Positions 1 through 8,294 of a stretch of DNA of 64,000 nt are shown here, in pieces. Source of the DNA: Aldehydirespirator sp965219165 (GTDB lineage: Bacteria; Actinomycetota; Acidimicrobiia; Acidimicrobiales; Aldehydirespiratoraceae); assembly GCA_965219165.1 (NCBI GenBank), contig CBDCMW010000002.1:682001-746000 (forward strand). The letters are read 5' to 3'. A program made the translations under genes and the position numbers. The notes beneath the pieces are model-generated. The model was not told where the DNA came from, made no database searches, and worked only from the letters and a program-made list of their open reading frames with translations. Every line of letters starts with the position of its first letter. Position 1 is the first letter of the stretch.

Positions 1-456
1 GTCACCGACGGCGAGGCCGGACGCGTGGAGGAGTACGTGTCACTGGCCGATCACGAGGCCCGCGATGTGGTGCGTCCCGAGTCCGGCGGCTGGCGCGACG
101 GAAGGGTGGCGCCCGCCCTGCTGGTGGACCCTGGCACGGGCCCGCTCACCACCGAGGAGATCTTCGGGCCGGTGGTCACTTTCGAGCCGGTGAGCGACAT
201 CGACGAGGCCGTGGCCAAGGCCAACGCCACTGCCTACGGGCTCACCTCCGGCATCGTCACCAACGACGTGGCGGTGGCTCGGCGCTTCTGGCAGGGGTCC
301 CACGCCGGCACCGTCAAGGTCAACTCTCCGCTCACCGGCGTCCCCTTCCATGTGCCCTTCGAGGGCTACGGGCACTCGGGCGCGGGCTGGGCCGAGGGCG
401 GGGAGTCGTCGCTCGACTTCTTCACCCGAACCAAGACCGTCTACCTGCGCTCCTAG
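1..456 (+). CDS. Aldehyde dehydrogenase, C-terminal part (truncated by window start)
   Basis: The frame is open from the first base, so the gene begins before the window; about 151 residues are present. NAD(P)-dependent aldehyde dehydrogenases oxidise aldehydes to acids in the cytosol. The visible part holds the C-terminal half of the catalytic fold: the EEIFGPVV block, then a helix reading DEAVAKANATAYGLTSGI, then the KVNSP turn. The catalytic Cys and Glu would lie upstream and cannot be seen. The C-terminal loop, usually PFGGxxxSGxG, reads FEGYGHSGAGWAEGG, a modest variant. The next gene starts 38 nt downstream on the same strand, so the two may be co-transcribed. Family is clear; substrate unknown. 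Confidence 0.93.
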   Translation, partial: VTDGEAGRVEEYVSLADHEARDVVRPESGGWRDGRVAPALLVDPGTGPLTTEEIFGPVVTFEPVSDIDEAVAKANATAYGLTSGIVTNDVAVARRFWQGSHAGTVKVNSPLTGVPFHVPFEGYGHSGAGWAEGGESSLDFFTRTKTVYLRS

Positions 457-494
457 CCGACTCGACTCAACCCACAACAGAAGAGAGGCGTCCA

Positions 495-1214
495 ATGCTC
501 GGACCTGTCGAATATCGCGAAGCCTTGGAGGCCGCCCGCGACGAGTGGCACTCCAAGAACCACCCGTTCTTCAAGACCTGGGCCGCGGGCGAGCTGTCCA
601 AGGCGGCCATGAGGGCCTACTGCCAGCAGCACTACAACTTCGTGAGCAACGCCTCGCGCTACTCGGGGATCATGTACGGGCTGTGCGACTGGCACGACGC
701 CCGGGTCCTGCTGCTGGAGAACCTCAACGAGGAGGAGGACCCCGAGGAGCGCCACGTCGACAAGCTCTCGCGGTTCGGCATGGCGCTGGGCATGACTTTC
801 GAGGAGGGTCGCTCCGCCCCGGACCTGCCCACCACCGCAGCACTCAAGGACTTCATCATCAACACGCTGATGATGAGGAGCGTGCTGGAGGGCATTGCCA
901 CCCTGACCGTCGGGCTGGAGTCGCAGGTTCCGGAGCTGTACGCACCGCTGATCGACCCGCTGCGCAACGTCTACGGGTTCTCCGACGACGACATCGACTT
1001 CTTCACGCTGCATGTCGTGGCCGACGTGGAGCACGGCGACGCCGGCTTCGAGATCATCATCAACCATTCCACCGACGAGCGCGAGCAGCGGATGGTGATC
1101 GACCAGGTGCGCCAGGCCGCCATGAAGCGCTGGTTCTACATGGACGGCCTGTGGCTGCAGTACGTGGAGGGCCGCCAGTGGTATCCCGCCGCGGGCGCCC
1201 GGGCCGCCGCCTGA
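495..1214 (+). CDS. PqqC/TenA-like protein (haem-oxygenase-like diiron fold)
   Basis: A 239-residue all-helical protein of the PqqC/TenA/CADD superfamily, many members of which bind one or two irons and oxidise small molecules. Candidate metal ligands are the Glu cluster E79-E81, H87 (ERH), E142 (GLESQVP), and H173, D177 and H180 in the segment TLHVVADVEHG. The spacing E...H...E...H-x3-D-x2-H is that of the haem-oxygenase-like diiron oxidase group. ATG at 495 follows AGAGAGG. It lies 38 nt behind the aldehyde dehydrogenase. A paralogue at 55669-56418 has the same ligand pattern and sits with ferredoxin genes. Fold confident; iron content and substrate are inferred. Confidence 0.85.
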   Translation: MLGPVEYREALEAARDEWHSKNHPFFKTWAAGELSKAAMRAYCQQHYNFVSNASRYSGIMYGLCDWHDARVLLLENLNEEEDPEERHVDKLSRFGMALGMTFEEGRSAPDLPTTAALKDFIINTLMMRSVLEGIATLTVGLESQVPELYAPLIDPLRNVYGFSDDDIDFFTLHVVADVEHGDAGFEIIINHSTDEREQRMVIDQVRQAAMKRWFYMDGLWLQYVEGRQWYPAAGARAAA

Positions 1215-1401
1215 TCTCCCTTCGCGTCGTACCGAACAGATCTTGGTGACATTTTGGCCCTCACAGGCCCATTAGCCCTTCGCACCAATTTGATGCGAGT
1301 TGCGATGGGAGTCCACGAGCGGGCCGCCGGGTTGGCCTAGTGGGGCCGGCGGGTCGCCGAGGCCGCACTCCGGCTGCCGCGTTCTCGGCTTGCTCCACCT
1401 C

Positions 1402-1442
1402 TGTATACAACAATTTGCGGGCTGGCCCGATGCGGTATACCG
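1402..1442 (+). promoter_or_regulatory. Two GTATAC motifs upstream of the solute-binding protein gene
   Basis: TGTATACA (1402-1409) and CGGTATACCG (1433-1442) are both palindromic, about 30 bp apart and 75-115 bp before the ATG at 1516. The same hexamer occurs upstream of most operons in this window. It may be a -10 element or the operator of a GntR-like repressor; the sequence alone does not decide. Confidence 0.5.
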
Positions 1443-1515
1443 TTCGTGTTCGGCTGTGGACTACCCATGCCGCAGCCGTTCTCGACCACGGATCCATTTG
1501 GGGGGAGATCACCCG

Positions 1516-3051
1516 ATGTCGAAGAAGTTCACCCTTGTGCGGCCGCTCACGGCAGCTCTACTAGTCCTCACTGTCATAGCGGCTGCGTGCAGTGGCAGCA
1601 GCGAGGAATCCGACGACTCCGCAGCCGTGGAAGGCGTCTCAATAACGATCGCGATACTCGAGGGACCGGGCAGGATCGACCCTCACTACCAGGACGGCGA
1701 GATGCGCCGCACCATGGAGAACGTGTACGAGCGGCTCATCGAGCGGGACCTCGGCGATCCGTCGGTCTTCCTGCCCCGCCTGGCCGTTTCGTTGCCCGAG
1801 CTGATCGACGACACCACCTGGGAGCTCAAGCTGCGCGAGGGGGTCAGCTTCCACAACGGCGCTCCGTTCAACGCCGCCGCGGCCAAGTTCTCGATCGAGC
1901 GGGTGTTGAGCGAGGGTGTCGACTCCGACCTCAAGGAGCAGATCGAGACGATCTCGGACGTGGAGGTAGTGGACGACTACACCATCCGGATCACCACCGC
2001 CGGCCCCGATCCGGTGCTGCCGGCCCGGCTCTACATGGTGCAGATGGTGGAGCCTGGTGCGGCTGCCGACGGCCTCGAGGATGAGGCAGTGGGCACCGGC
2101 CCGTACATGTTCGTGGAATGGGTGCCGGGCGACTCGCTCACGCTGACCCGCAACACCGACTACTGGGGTCCCCAGCCGCAGATCGACGACGTGACGTTCG
2201 TGTTCCTGCCCGACGAGCAGTCCCGGGTGTCGGCCGTGCAGGCCGGCGACGTGGACCTCGCGGTGGGCCTCTCGGCAGACTCGGCCGGCCAGGTACCCAA
2301 GCTGTTCGTGCGCGACGAGGGCATCGAGTACCCGTACCTGCGTCTGAAGAACTACGAGGGCCCGCTGGGCGACTATCCCGAGCTGCGGGTGGCCATCGCC
2401 CACGCCATGAACGTGGACGACTACATAGAGTTCATCTACGAGGGCCAGGCCAGCCGGGCCAACTGCCACATCTTCGGCTCGGGCGTGTTCGGCCACAATC
2501 CCATCATCACCGATCGGGCCCACGACCCGGATCTGGCCCGCCAGATCATCGCCGACTCCGGCTACCAGGGCGAGTCCATCTCGTTCCTGGCCAACGGCAC
2601 CCGCTGGACCAAGTTCGACGAGCTGTCCGAGGCGATCACCGCCGACATGGAGGCCGTCGGCCTGAACGTGGACTTCCAGCTGCTGGCCTGGGAGGTGTGG
2701 CTCTTCGACGAGTTCCTGCTGCCGCCCGGCGAGGTGGGAGGCGACATCTTCCTGTCGTCGTCCTCCAACGAGCTGCAGGACGGGGCGCGGCTCGGCTCCT
2801 ATATCGGCAGCGAGAGCATCACGTCCTCCTACGTCGATGACGTTCTGGTCGGCATGCTGGATGCGGCCGCCAGCGAGCTGGATCCGGACAGGCGCGAAGC
2901 CATGTACCACGAGATAATGAAGTACAACTGCGAGAACGTGGGCATCCTGCCGATCCTCACCTACCTGAGCGTCAACGGCGGCGCCGAGAACCTCACCTGG
3001 GCGCCCCGCTACGACGACACGGCCCGCGTGGAGGACATGACGCTGGGCTGA
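1516..3051 (+). CDS. ABC transporter substrate-binding lipoprotein (family 5, peptide type)
   Basis: A 511-residue protein of the SBP_bac_5 (DppA/OppA/NikA) family, which captures peptides, nickel complexes or other solutes outside the membrane and delivers them to an ABC permease. The ATG at 1516 gives a lipoprotein signal: MSKKF, a hydrophobic stretch, then IAAAC as lipobox. Family marks are the early segment with ENVYERLIERD, LREGVSFHNGAPFNA, and the later GTGPYMFVEWVPGDSLTLTRN. No permease gene is adjacent; the only matching permease/ATPase operon here is at 13461-17443, and both loci carry the GTATAC motif, which suggests but does not prove they work together. An inverted repeat follows the stop. 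Confidence 0.93.
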   Translation: MSKKFTLVRPLTAALLVLTVIAAACSGSSEESDDSAAVEGVSITIAILEGPGRIDPHYQDGEMRRTMENVYERLIERDLGDPSVFLPRLAVSLPELIDDTTWELKLREGVSFHNGAPFNAAAAKFSIERVLSEGVDSDLKEQIETISDVEVVDDYTIRITTAGPDPVLPARLYMVQMVEPGAAADGLEDEAVGTGPYMFVEWVPGDSLTLTRNTDYWGPQPQIDDVTFVFLPDEQSRVSAVQAGDVDLAVGLSADSAGQVPKLFVRDEGIEYPYLRLKNYEGPLGDYPELRVAIAHAMNVDDYIEFIYEGQASRANCHIFGSGVFGHNPIITDRAHDPDLARQIIADSGYQGESISFLANGTRWTKFDELSEAITADMEAVGLNVDFQLLAWEVWLFDEFLLPPGEVGGDIFLSSSSNELQDGARLGSYIGSESITSSYVDDVLVGMLDAAASELDPDRREAMYHEIMKYNCENVGILPILTYLSVNGGAENLTWAPRYDDTARVEDMTLG

Positions 3052-3082
3052 CCTCCAAGACTTGACGGTTCCCCTCCACCTG

Positions 3083-3123
3083 CGAGGGAGCACGGCCCTA
3101 TGAGAACAGGTCGTGCTCCCTCG
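3083..3123 (+). terminator. Strong inverted repeat after the solute-binding protein gene
   Basis: Arms CGAGGGAGCACG (3083-3094) and CGTGCTCCCTCG (3112-3123) match perfectly over 12 bp around a 17-nt loop. It begins 32 nt after the stop codon. There is no T-tract, so it may stop transcription weakly or protect the mRNA 3' end. It overlaps the alternative GTG start at 3113 of the next gene. Confidence 0.55.
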
Positions 3124-3187
3124 TGGGCTTCTCGGAGGATCTGTCGCCCTGCTGTCGGACCGATCTCGACGAGGGCCTGACCCCGCC

Positions 3188-3883
3188 GTGTACCCCTGGA
3201 ACGACGCCATCGGGGCCGACGACCTGGCCCGCTACCAGGCGGCCGGCTACGGCGACACGTTCAGCGGCGGCGAGTGCCGCGCCATCAGCGCCGGAACCTC
3301 CCCCGCGCTGATCGTGGTGGACATGACGCTGGCGTTCGTGGACGGCCGCTGGCCCACCGGCTGCCCCGACACGGGCTGGCCCGCGGTCGCGGCCAGTGCC
3401 CGGCTGCTGTCCCAGGTTCGCGGCCTCGGCTTCCCCGTCTACTTCACCAAGATGTACGAGGACCCGGGCCACGTGCCCGAGCCGGGCCAGAAGGGGCGCT
3501 GGAAGACGGTGGGCCGGCGCCTGCCCGATCCGTCGCTGCCGCCCGGCGACGTGATCGTGGACGAGCTCGCCCCCAAGCCCGGCGAGATGGTCGTGTGCAA
3601 GCACCACAAGCCGAGCGGGTTCTTCGGCACCGAGCTGGCCCCGCTGCTGGTCTACGACAGGGTCGACACCGTGGTGATCACCGGTCTGACCACCAGCGGC
3701 TGCGTGCGAGCCACTGCGGTGGACGCGTTCCAGTACAACTTCGACGTGGTGATCCCCTTCGAGTGCGTGGCCGACCGCAGCCAGATCTCCCACAAGGTCA
3801 ATCTGCTCGACATGCACATGAAGTATGTGGACGTAGCCCCTCTCGACCACGTAATCGAATGGCTCAACGGCCTCTCGAAGTAG
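3188..3883 (+). CDS. Isochorismatase-family cysteine hydrolase (N-carbamoylsarcosine amidase-like)
   Basis: A 231-residue cytosolic hydrolase of the isochorismatase fold, which cleaves amide, carbamoyl or vinyl-ether bonds. The catalytic triad is visible: Asp in LIVVDMTLAF, Lys in VCKHHKPSGFFGT, and Cys in TGLTTSGCVRATAVDAF. The N-terminus VYPWNDAI plus an ARYQAAGYGD stretch resembles N-carbamoylsarcosine amidase and maleamate amidase relatives. I prefer GTG 3188 because the other candidate, GTG 3113, lies inside a strong hairpin and would add 25 residues with no family match; no good ribosome site supports either. The substrate is likely a carbamoyl or amide compound (inference). Converges with the next gene. 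Confidence 0.88.
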   Translation: MYPWNDAIGADDLARYQAAGYGDTFSGGECRAISAGTSPALIVVDMTLAFVDGRWPTGCPDTGWPAVAASARLLSQVRGLGFPVYFTKMYEDPGHVPEPGQKGRWKTVGRRLPDPSLPPGDVIVDELAPKPGEMVVCKHHKPSGFFGTELAPLLVYDRVDTVVITGLTTSGCVRATAVDAFQYNFDVVIPFECVADRSQISHKVNLLDMHMKYVDVAPLDHVIEWLNGLSK

Positions 3884-3921
3884 TTCAGCCCCAACAGCGG
3901 TGGCCGCGCCGGGTGCTCGCG

Positions 3922-5490
3922 TCAGTTCGGCCAGGTGATGACGGCGGCAGTGCCGTCTCGGCGGGGGTCACTGGCCGCGGATAGCTCTCCGCCGGCGTCC
4001 ATGGCCACTTGGGCGCTGCCGAATCCGCCGATCGCGTCGGCCGCGTCTACTATTTCGTAGCCGGCGTCACTGACAGCGCCCCGCCATGTGGGCTCCAGAC
4101 TCGCCTCGGTGGTCACCTGACCGTCGCCCAGCAGGCGGAAGCGGCCGGCGTCCACGGCCGCGGCGAGATCCGCGCCGCCGAGCACCCGGTGCAGGATCTG
4201 CAGCTGGCCCTGGGGTTGCATGATGCCGCCCACCACTCCCATGGCGAGCATCGGCCGCCCTGCGTTGAGCACGAGCGTGGGCACGATCGTGTGGTAAGGG
4301 CGCTTGGCGGGCGCCACTGCGTTGCGGTGGCTCGGGTCGGTCGAGAAGCCTCGCCCCCGGCTCTGCAGCACGAACCCGCCCTCGGGCACAGCCACTCCCG
4401 AGCCGAATCGGTCGCACACGCTCGACGTCAGCACCACCGTCTGATCGGCCGTCATCACCACCGTGAACACCGTGCCCGGCCCGAGGGGCATGGGACCGCG
4501 CCGTCGAGCGCCGGCCAGCCGGGCGCGCAACTCGCCATAGTCCGGGACCGCCGCCTCGGCGGGGTCGGCCACGCATTCGAGCGCCACCGCGAAGGCTCGG
4601 TCGAGCGCCTTGGCCATCGCACCTGCAGCCGCAACGCCGGCGTCCCCTGAGGTCGCGCCAAGCAGGTCCCGCTCATGGACTGACTCGGCCGCTAGAGCCA
4701 CCACCGCTCCCTGGCAGGGCGGCGGTGCGGTGATCAGCTCGTGGCCGTCCAGCCGCGCCCGCAGGGGCTCCACCCACTGGCTGCGGTGGGACGCCAGGTC
4801 GTCGATGTGCAGCCATCCGCCCGCGGCCACGGCTGCCCCCGCAGCCGCGCTGGCCAGAGGGCCCCTGTAAATCGCATCGGGCCCCTCGGTGGCGATCCGC
4901 TCCAGCGTCGCGGCCAGAGCGGGATTGCGCCAGCGGTCGCCGGCGGAAGGGGCCGCACCGGCCGGAAAGTAGAGCGCCTCGCCCGCGGCGTCGAGCCGGC
5001 CGCGGGCACCATGCCACAGACGGCTGCCGGTGGCGCCGACTTCCGCCCCGTTGGTCGCGGCGGAGATGGCAGCTTCGAACAGGCTGGGCCAGCTGAGCCG
5101 GCCGAAGCGCCGGTGCAGGGCCTCCCAGCCGGCCACTGCGCCGGGGACGGTCACCGCGCAACCTCCGACCGACGGCACGAACCCGTGGCCGTTGTCGGGC
5201 ACCGACGCGGGATCGGTTCGGCGCGCGGAACGGCCACTGCCGTTCAGCACGGCGACACCCGTGGCCGTCGCCACCACCGCCATCACGTCCCCGCCGACCC
5301 CCGTGGCCGTCGGCTCCACCACCCCCATGACCGCGTCGGCGGCGACAGCCGCGTCCACCGCGGACCCCCCGGCTCGGAGCATCGCGACCGCAGTCTCGGT
5401 GGCCAGCGGGTGTCCTGCAGCCACTGCCGCTGAGCCCGAGCCGCCACCGGCTGTCGATGCTGCGGGACCGGCCGGCTGATGCGCTGCCAC
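3922..5490 (-). CDS. Gamma-glutamyltransferase-family protein
   Basis: A 522-residue member of the GGT N-terminal-nucleophile hydrolase family, whose precursors self-cleave before a Thr. Early segments HPLATETAVAMLRAGGSAVDAAVAADAV and GVGGDVMAVV are characteristic. The expected autoprocessing site is near T340 in GTVFTVV, where canonical enzymes have TTHF or TSHF, so the residues after the Thr differ. GSGVAVPEGGFVLQSRG supplies the downstream Gly-Ser-Gly loop. No signal peptide is apparent, unlike periplasmic GGTs. GTG 5490 is 10 nt behind TATACA of the GTATAC element at 5502-5507. Divergent from the reductase gene at 5551. True GGT activity is uncertain; an acylase or amidase role is possible. 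Confidence 0.85.
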   Translation of the reverse strand: MAAHQPAGPAASTAGGGSGSAAVAAGHPLATETAVAMLRAGGSAVDAAVAADAVMGVVEPTATGVGGDVMAVVATATGVAVLNGSGRSARRTDPASVPDNGHGFVPSVGGCAVTVPGAVAGWEALHRRFGRLSWPSLFEAAISAATNGAEVGATGSRLWHGARGRLDAAGEALYFPAGAAPSAGDRWRNPALAATLERIATEGPDAIYRGPLASAAAGAAVAAGGWLHIDDLASHRSQWVEPLRARLDGHELITAPPPCQGAVVALAAESVHERDLLGATSGDAGVAAAGAMAKALDRAFAVALECVADPAEAAVPDYGELRARLAGARRRGPMPLGPGTVFTVVMTADQTVVLTSSVCDRFGSGVAVPEGGFVLQSRGRGFSTDPSHRNAVAPAKRPYHTIVPTLVLNAGRPMLAMGVVGGIMQPQGQLQILHRVLGGADLAAAVDAGRFRLLGDGQVTTEASLEPTWRGAVSDAGYEIVDAADAIGGFGSAQVAMDAGGELSAASDPRRDGTAAVITWPN

Positions 5491-5499
5491 TCGCGGTAA

Positions 5500-5508
5500 T
5501 TGTATACA
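5500..5508. promoter_or_regulatory. Symmetric GTATAC element between divergent genes
   Basis: TTGTATACA reads TATACA on both strands, in the 60-bp gap between the divergent starts at 5490 (minus) and 5551 (plus). It could serve as a shared -10 element for both directions, or as an operator controlling both. Confidence 0.5.
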
Positions 5509-5550
5509 GTCAGACGCCGTGGCTGCCAGCTCCGACACATCGGAAAGACC

Positions 5551-6534
5551 GTGAGAATTTGCGTGGTTGGCGCCGGCGCGATCGGGGGCATGATGGCGGC
5601 CCGCCTCGCGGCCGCGGGTCACGCCGTGAGCGTCGTCGCCCGCGGTGAGCACCTTGACGCGATCAGGCGGGACGGGCTGCGGCTGGTGGAGGTCGACGGC
5701 ACCGAGACCGTGGCCTCCAATCTGCACGCTTCCGACGACTTCGCGGCGCTGGGCCCCCACGACACCGTGATCCTCGCCCTCAAGGCCCATCAGATCACGG
5801 CCGTGGCTCACGAGCTCGGACGGCTGTGCCATGACGAGACCATGGTCGTGCCGGTGCAGAACGGCATCGGCTGGTGGTACTTCGAGCGCCACGGCGGGCC
5901 TCACGACGGGCGCCGGCTCAAGGCTCTGGACCCCGACGGCACCATCGCCGGAGCCATTGGATCGGAGCGGGTCGTGGCCTGCATCGCCTACCCGGCCGCG
6001 CAGAAGACCGCGCCCGGCGTGATCACCCATGTCGAGGGCGACCGGTTCCCGGTGGGGGAGCCCGACGGCACCAAGTCCGAGCGGGCCAGGGCCCTGGCCG
6101 AGACCCTGACTTCGGCCGGGTTCAAGTCGAGGGTGCTCACCGACATCCGCTCGCATCTCTGGGTCAAGGCCTGGGGCAATCTCGCCTTCAACCCCGTCAG
6201 CGCCCTCACCGGAGCCACTCTGGGCGAGATCTGCCGCACACCGGCCACCCGCGAGCTGGCCGCGCGGATGATGGCCGAGGCCGGCCGGATTGCCGAAGCC
6301 CTGGGGGTGCGCATTCGGATCAGCGTCGAGCAGCGCATCGCGGGGGCGGAGGCTGTGGGGGAGCACAAGACGTCGATGCTCCAGGACGCCGAGGCCGGCC
6401 GCCCGCTGGAGCTCGACCCCCTAGTCGGCGTGTTCGTCGAGCTCGGTGAGCTCACCGGCGTGCCCACCCCGGCCATCAGCACCGTCTACGGCCTGGCCTC
6501 CCTGCTCAACGAACGTCTGGTGTCAGGCCCATGA
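5551..6534 (+). CDS. 2-dehydropantoate 2-reductase-like enzyme (PanE/ApbA family)
   Basis: A 327-residue NADPH-dependent reductase-type protein. The Rossmann motif is at the very start (RICVVGAGAIGGMMAARL), which fixes GTG 5551; GGAAAG lies 3-8 nt upstream. The second domain has the conserved Lys-Asn pair in WVKAWGNLAFNP and the HKTSMLQDAEAGRPLELD block typical of the family. PanE reduces 2-dehydropantoate for coenzyme A synthesis, but many family members inside catabolic clusters act on other 2-oxo acids. Here it is followed 16 nt later by an acyl-CoA synthetase, so a catabolic role is more likely than pantothenate synthesis. Confidence 0.9.
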   Translation: MRICVVGAGAIGGMMAARLAAAGHAVSVVARGEHLDAIRRDGLRLVEVDGTETVASNLHASDDFAALGPHDTVILALKAHQITAVAHELGRLCHDETMVVPVQNGIGWWYFERHGGPHDGRRLKALDPDGTIAGAIGSERVVACIAYPAAQKTAPGVITHVEGDRFPVGEPDGTKSERARALAETLTSAGFKSRVLTDIRSHLWVKAWGNLAFNPVSALTGATLGEICRTPATRELAARMMAEAGRIAEALGVRIRISVEQRIAGAEAVGEHKTSMLQDAEAGRPLELDPLVGVFVELGELTGVPTPAISTVYGLASLLNERLVSGP

Positions 6535-6550
6535 CGCGTCACACGGGCCG

Positions 6551-8092
6551 ATGACGTCGGGCGGAACGCTGCGAGGCCTGCTCGATGCTGGGGCCGACCG
6601 CGACGCCGCGATTGTCGCGCCAGGCGGTTCGGTGCTGACCCACGCCGAGCTGCGGGCCGAGGTGGACCGTCTCGCCGGCCGGCTCAGGGCCCTCGGCATC
6701 GGCGCAGCCGACCGCATCGCCATCGTGCTGCCCAACGGCCCCCAGATGGCCCTCGCCTTCCTGGCCGCGGCCTGCACCGGAGGCGCCGCGCCGCTGAATC
6801 CCAAGTACCGCACCGACGAACTGCGCTTCTACCTCGACGATCTGGGCGCCAAGGCGCTGATCACCCTTCCCGGCGACTCCGGCGCCGCGGCCCGCGCCGC
6901 GGCTCGCGAGGCCAGCACCAGCGTGCTGCCGGTGACGATCGCGGGCTCGGTCAGTGGCGGACTGGGCGCACTCGACGTGGCATCTGAGTCGCCGTCGACG
7001 GCACCGCCGCCGTCTCTCGCCCCTTCTACCGAGGATGTTGCGCTGGTGCTGCACACCTCCGGCACCACGTCCCGGCCCAAGATCGTGCCCCTGCGCCAGC
7101 GGCACCTGGCCCGCTCGGCTGCGGGCATCGCTGAGTCGTTGACCCTGACTGCCGATGACCGGTCGCTGCAGGTGATGCCGCTGTTCCACATCCATGGTCT
7201 GCTGGCCGGACTGCTGGCGCCGCTGTCGGCGGGCGGCTCGGTCGCCTGCACCGAGGGGTTCGACGCCTTCCGGTTCTTCTCCCAGCTCGGAACGCTGGAG
7301 CCCACCTACTACACCGCGGTGCCGACCATGCACCAGATGGTGATCTCCCGCTCGGACCGCCATCGTGGGGCGGCCCGCGGAGCCGGTCTTCGCTTCGTGC
7401 GGTCTTCGTCGGCCTCGCTGCCCGAGCCGGTGCTGCACGAGCTGGGTGAGTTGTTCGGTGCGCCTGTGGTCGAGGCCTACGGCATGACCGAGGCCACCCA
7501 CCAGATGTGCGCCAACCCGCTGCCTCCCGCCGAGGCCAAGCCCCGGTCGGTGGGGGTTCCCACCGGTATTGAGCTGGCCGTGCTCGACAGCCGGAACCGC
7601 CTGTTGCCGCCGGGGGAGCGGGGCGAGGTGTCGATCAAGGGGCCGACCGTGATCGACGGCTACGAGAGCAACCCCGATGCGAATGCAGCCGCGTTCACCG
7701 ACGGCTGGTTCCGCACCGGCGACGAGGGCTACCTCGACGAAGGCGGCTACCTGTTCCTCACCGGCCGCCTCAAGGAGCAGATCAACCGGGGCGGCGAGAA
7801 GGTCTCCCCGCTGGAGGTGGACGAGGCGCTGCTGCGCCATCCGTCGGTGGCCCAGGCGGTGACGTTCGCCATGCCGCACTCCAAGCTCGGCGAGGAGGTC
7901 GCGGCCGCGGTGGTGGCCGCCGACGGGACGGGGGTCGACGAGCGGGAGCTGCGCCGCTTCCTGTCGCAGTCGCTGGCCGCGTTCAAGGTCCCTCGCCGGG
8001 TGCTGGTGCTCGACGAGCTGCCCAAGGGCCCCACCGGCAAGCTCCAGCGCGTCGGCCTGGCCGAGCGCCTGGGCCTCACCGCCGACCCTTAG
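6551..8092 (+). CDS. AMP-dependent acyl-CoA synthetase (oxalyl-CoA synthetase-like)
   Basis: A 513-residue adenylate-forming enzyme that activates a carboxylic acid with ATP and joins it to CoA. Motifs in order: P-loop HTSGTTSRPKIVPL, the YGMTEATHQM acid/adenine site, TGDEGYLDEGGYLFLTGRLKEQ hinge region, NRGGEKVSPLEVDEAL, and the C-terminal catalytic Lys in PKGPTGKLQRVGL. Length and motifs resemble oxalate-CoA ligases of the AAE3 type, but the substrate cannot be fixed from sequence. ATG 6551 begins 16 nt after the reductase stop, so the two genes form a pair. Confidence 0.92.
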   Translation: MTSGGTLRGLLDAGADRDAAIVAPGGSVLTHAELRAEVDRLAGRLRALGIGAADRIAIVLPNGPQMALAFLAAACTGGAAPLNPKYRTDELRFYLDDLGAKALITLPGDSGAAARAAAREASTSVLPVTIAGSVSGGLGALDVASESPSTAPPPSLAPSTEDVALVLHTSGTTSRPKIVPLRQRHLARSAAGIAESLTLTADDRSLQVMPLFHIHGLLAGLLAPLSAGGSVACTEGFDAFRFFSQLGTLEPTYYTAVPTMHQMVISRSDRHRGAARGAGLRFVRSSSASLPEPVLHELGELFGAPVVEAYGMTEATHQMCANPLPPAEAKPRSVGVPTGIELAVLDSRNRLLPPGERGEVSIKGPTVIDGYESNPDANAAAFTDGWFRTGDEGYLDEGGYLFLTGRLKEQINRGGEKVSPLEVDEALLRHPSVAQAVTFAMPHSKLGEEVAAAVVAADGTGVDERELRRFLSQSLAAFKVPRRVLVLDELPKGPTGKLQRVGLAERLGLTADP

Positions 8093-8114
8093 ATTCCGCC
8101 GACTGCGAATCGGC

Positions 8115-8229
8115 AAGGAGCAGAGGCCATGGAGCTGAAGGGGCAGGGGCCGTGGACCTGAAGGGGCAGGGGCCATGGAGCTGAAGGGGCAGGGGCCGTG
8201 GACCTGAAGGAGCAGAGGCCATGGAGCTG
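8115..8229 (+). repeat. Five tandem 23-bp repeats, each with a Shine-Dalgarno-like site and start codon
   Basis: Five exact-length units start at 8115, 8138, 8161, 8184 and 8207. Each runs AAGGAG or AAGGGG, then a purine-rich spacer, then ATGGAGCTG or GTGGACCTG. The ATG and GTG types alternate. The unit length is not a multiple of three, so the five potential starts lie in rotating frames. The array fills most of the gap between the acyl-CoA synthetase and the gene at 8295. Confidence 0.9.
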
Positions 8230-8281
8230 AAGGACTTGTCCGGCTTGCACCGCGACGCCGTCACCCATCGGCGCGACTCCG

Positions 8282-8294
8282 TAGACTGCCGCGT
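8282..8294 (+). promoter_or_regulatory. Candidate leaderless promoter (TAGACT, N7, GTG)
   Basis: TAGACT (8282-8287) fits the actinobacterial -10 consensus TANNNT and lies 7 nt before the GTG at 8295, which would make the start codon the first transcribed base. There is no Shine-Dalgarno site directly before this GTG. Confidence 0.45.

Noticed and set aside
3113..3187. Longer start (GTG 3113) for the isochorismatase-fold gene
   Set aside because: It lies inside the right arm of a strong hairpin and adds residues with no family counterpart.
3922..6366. A longer gamma-glutamyltransferase-like protein reading on through the divergent reductase gene
   Set aside because: The extra residues are the antisense of the reductase; homology to the family begins just after GTG 5490.
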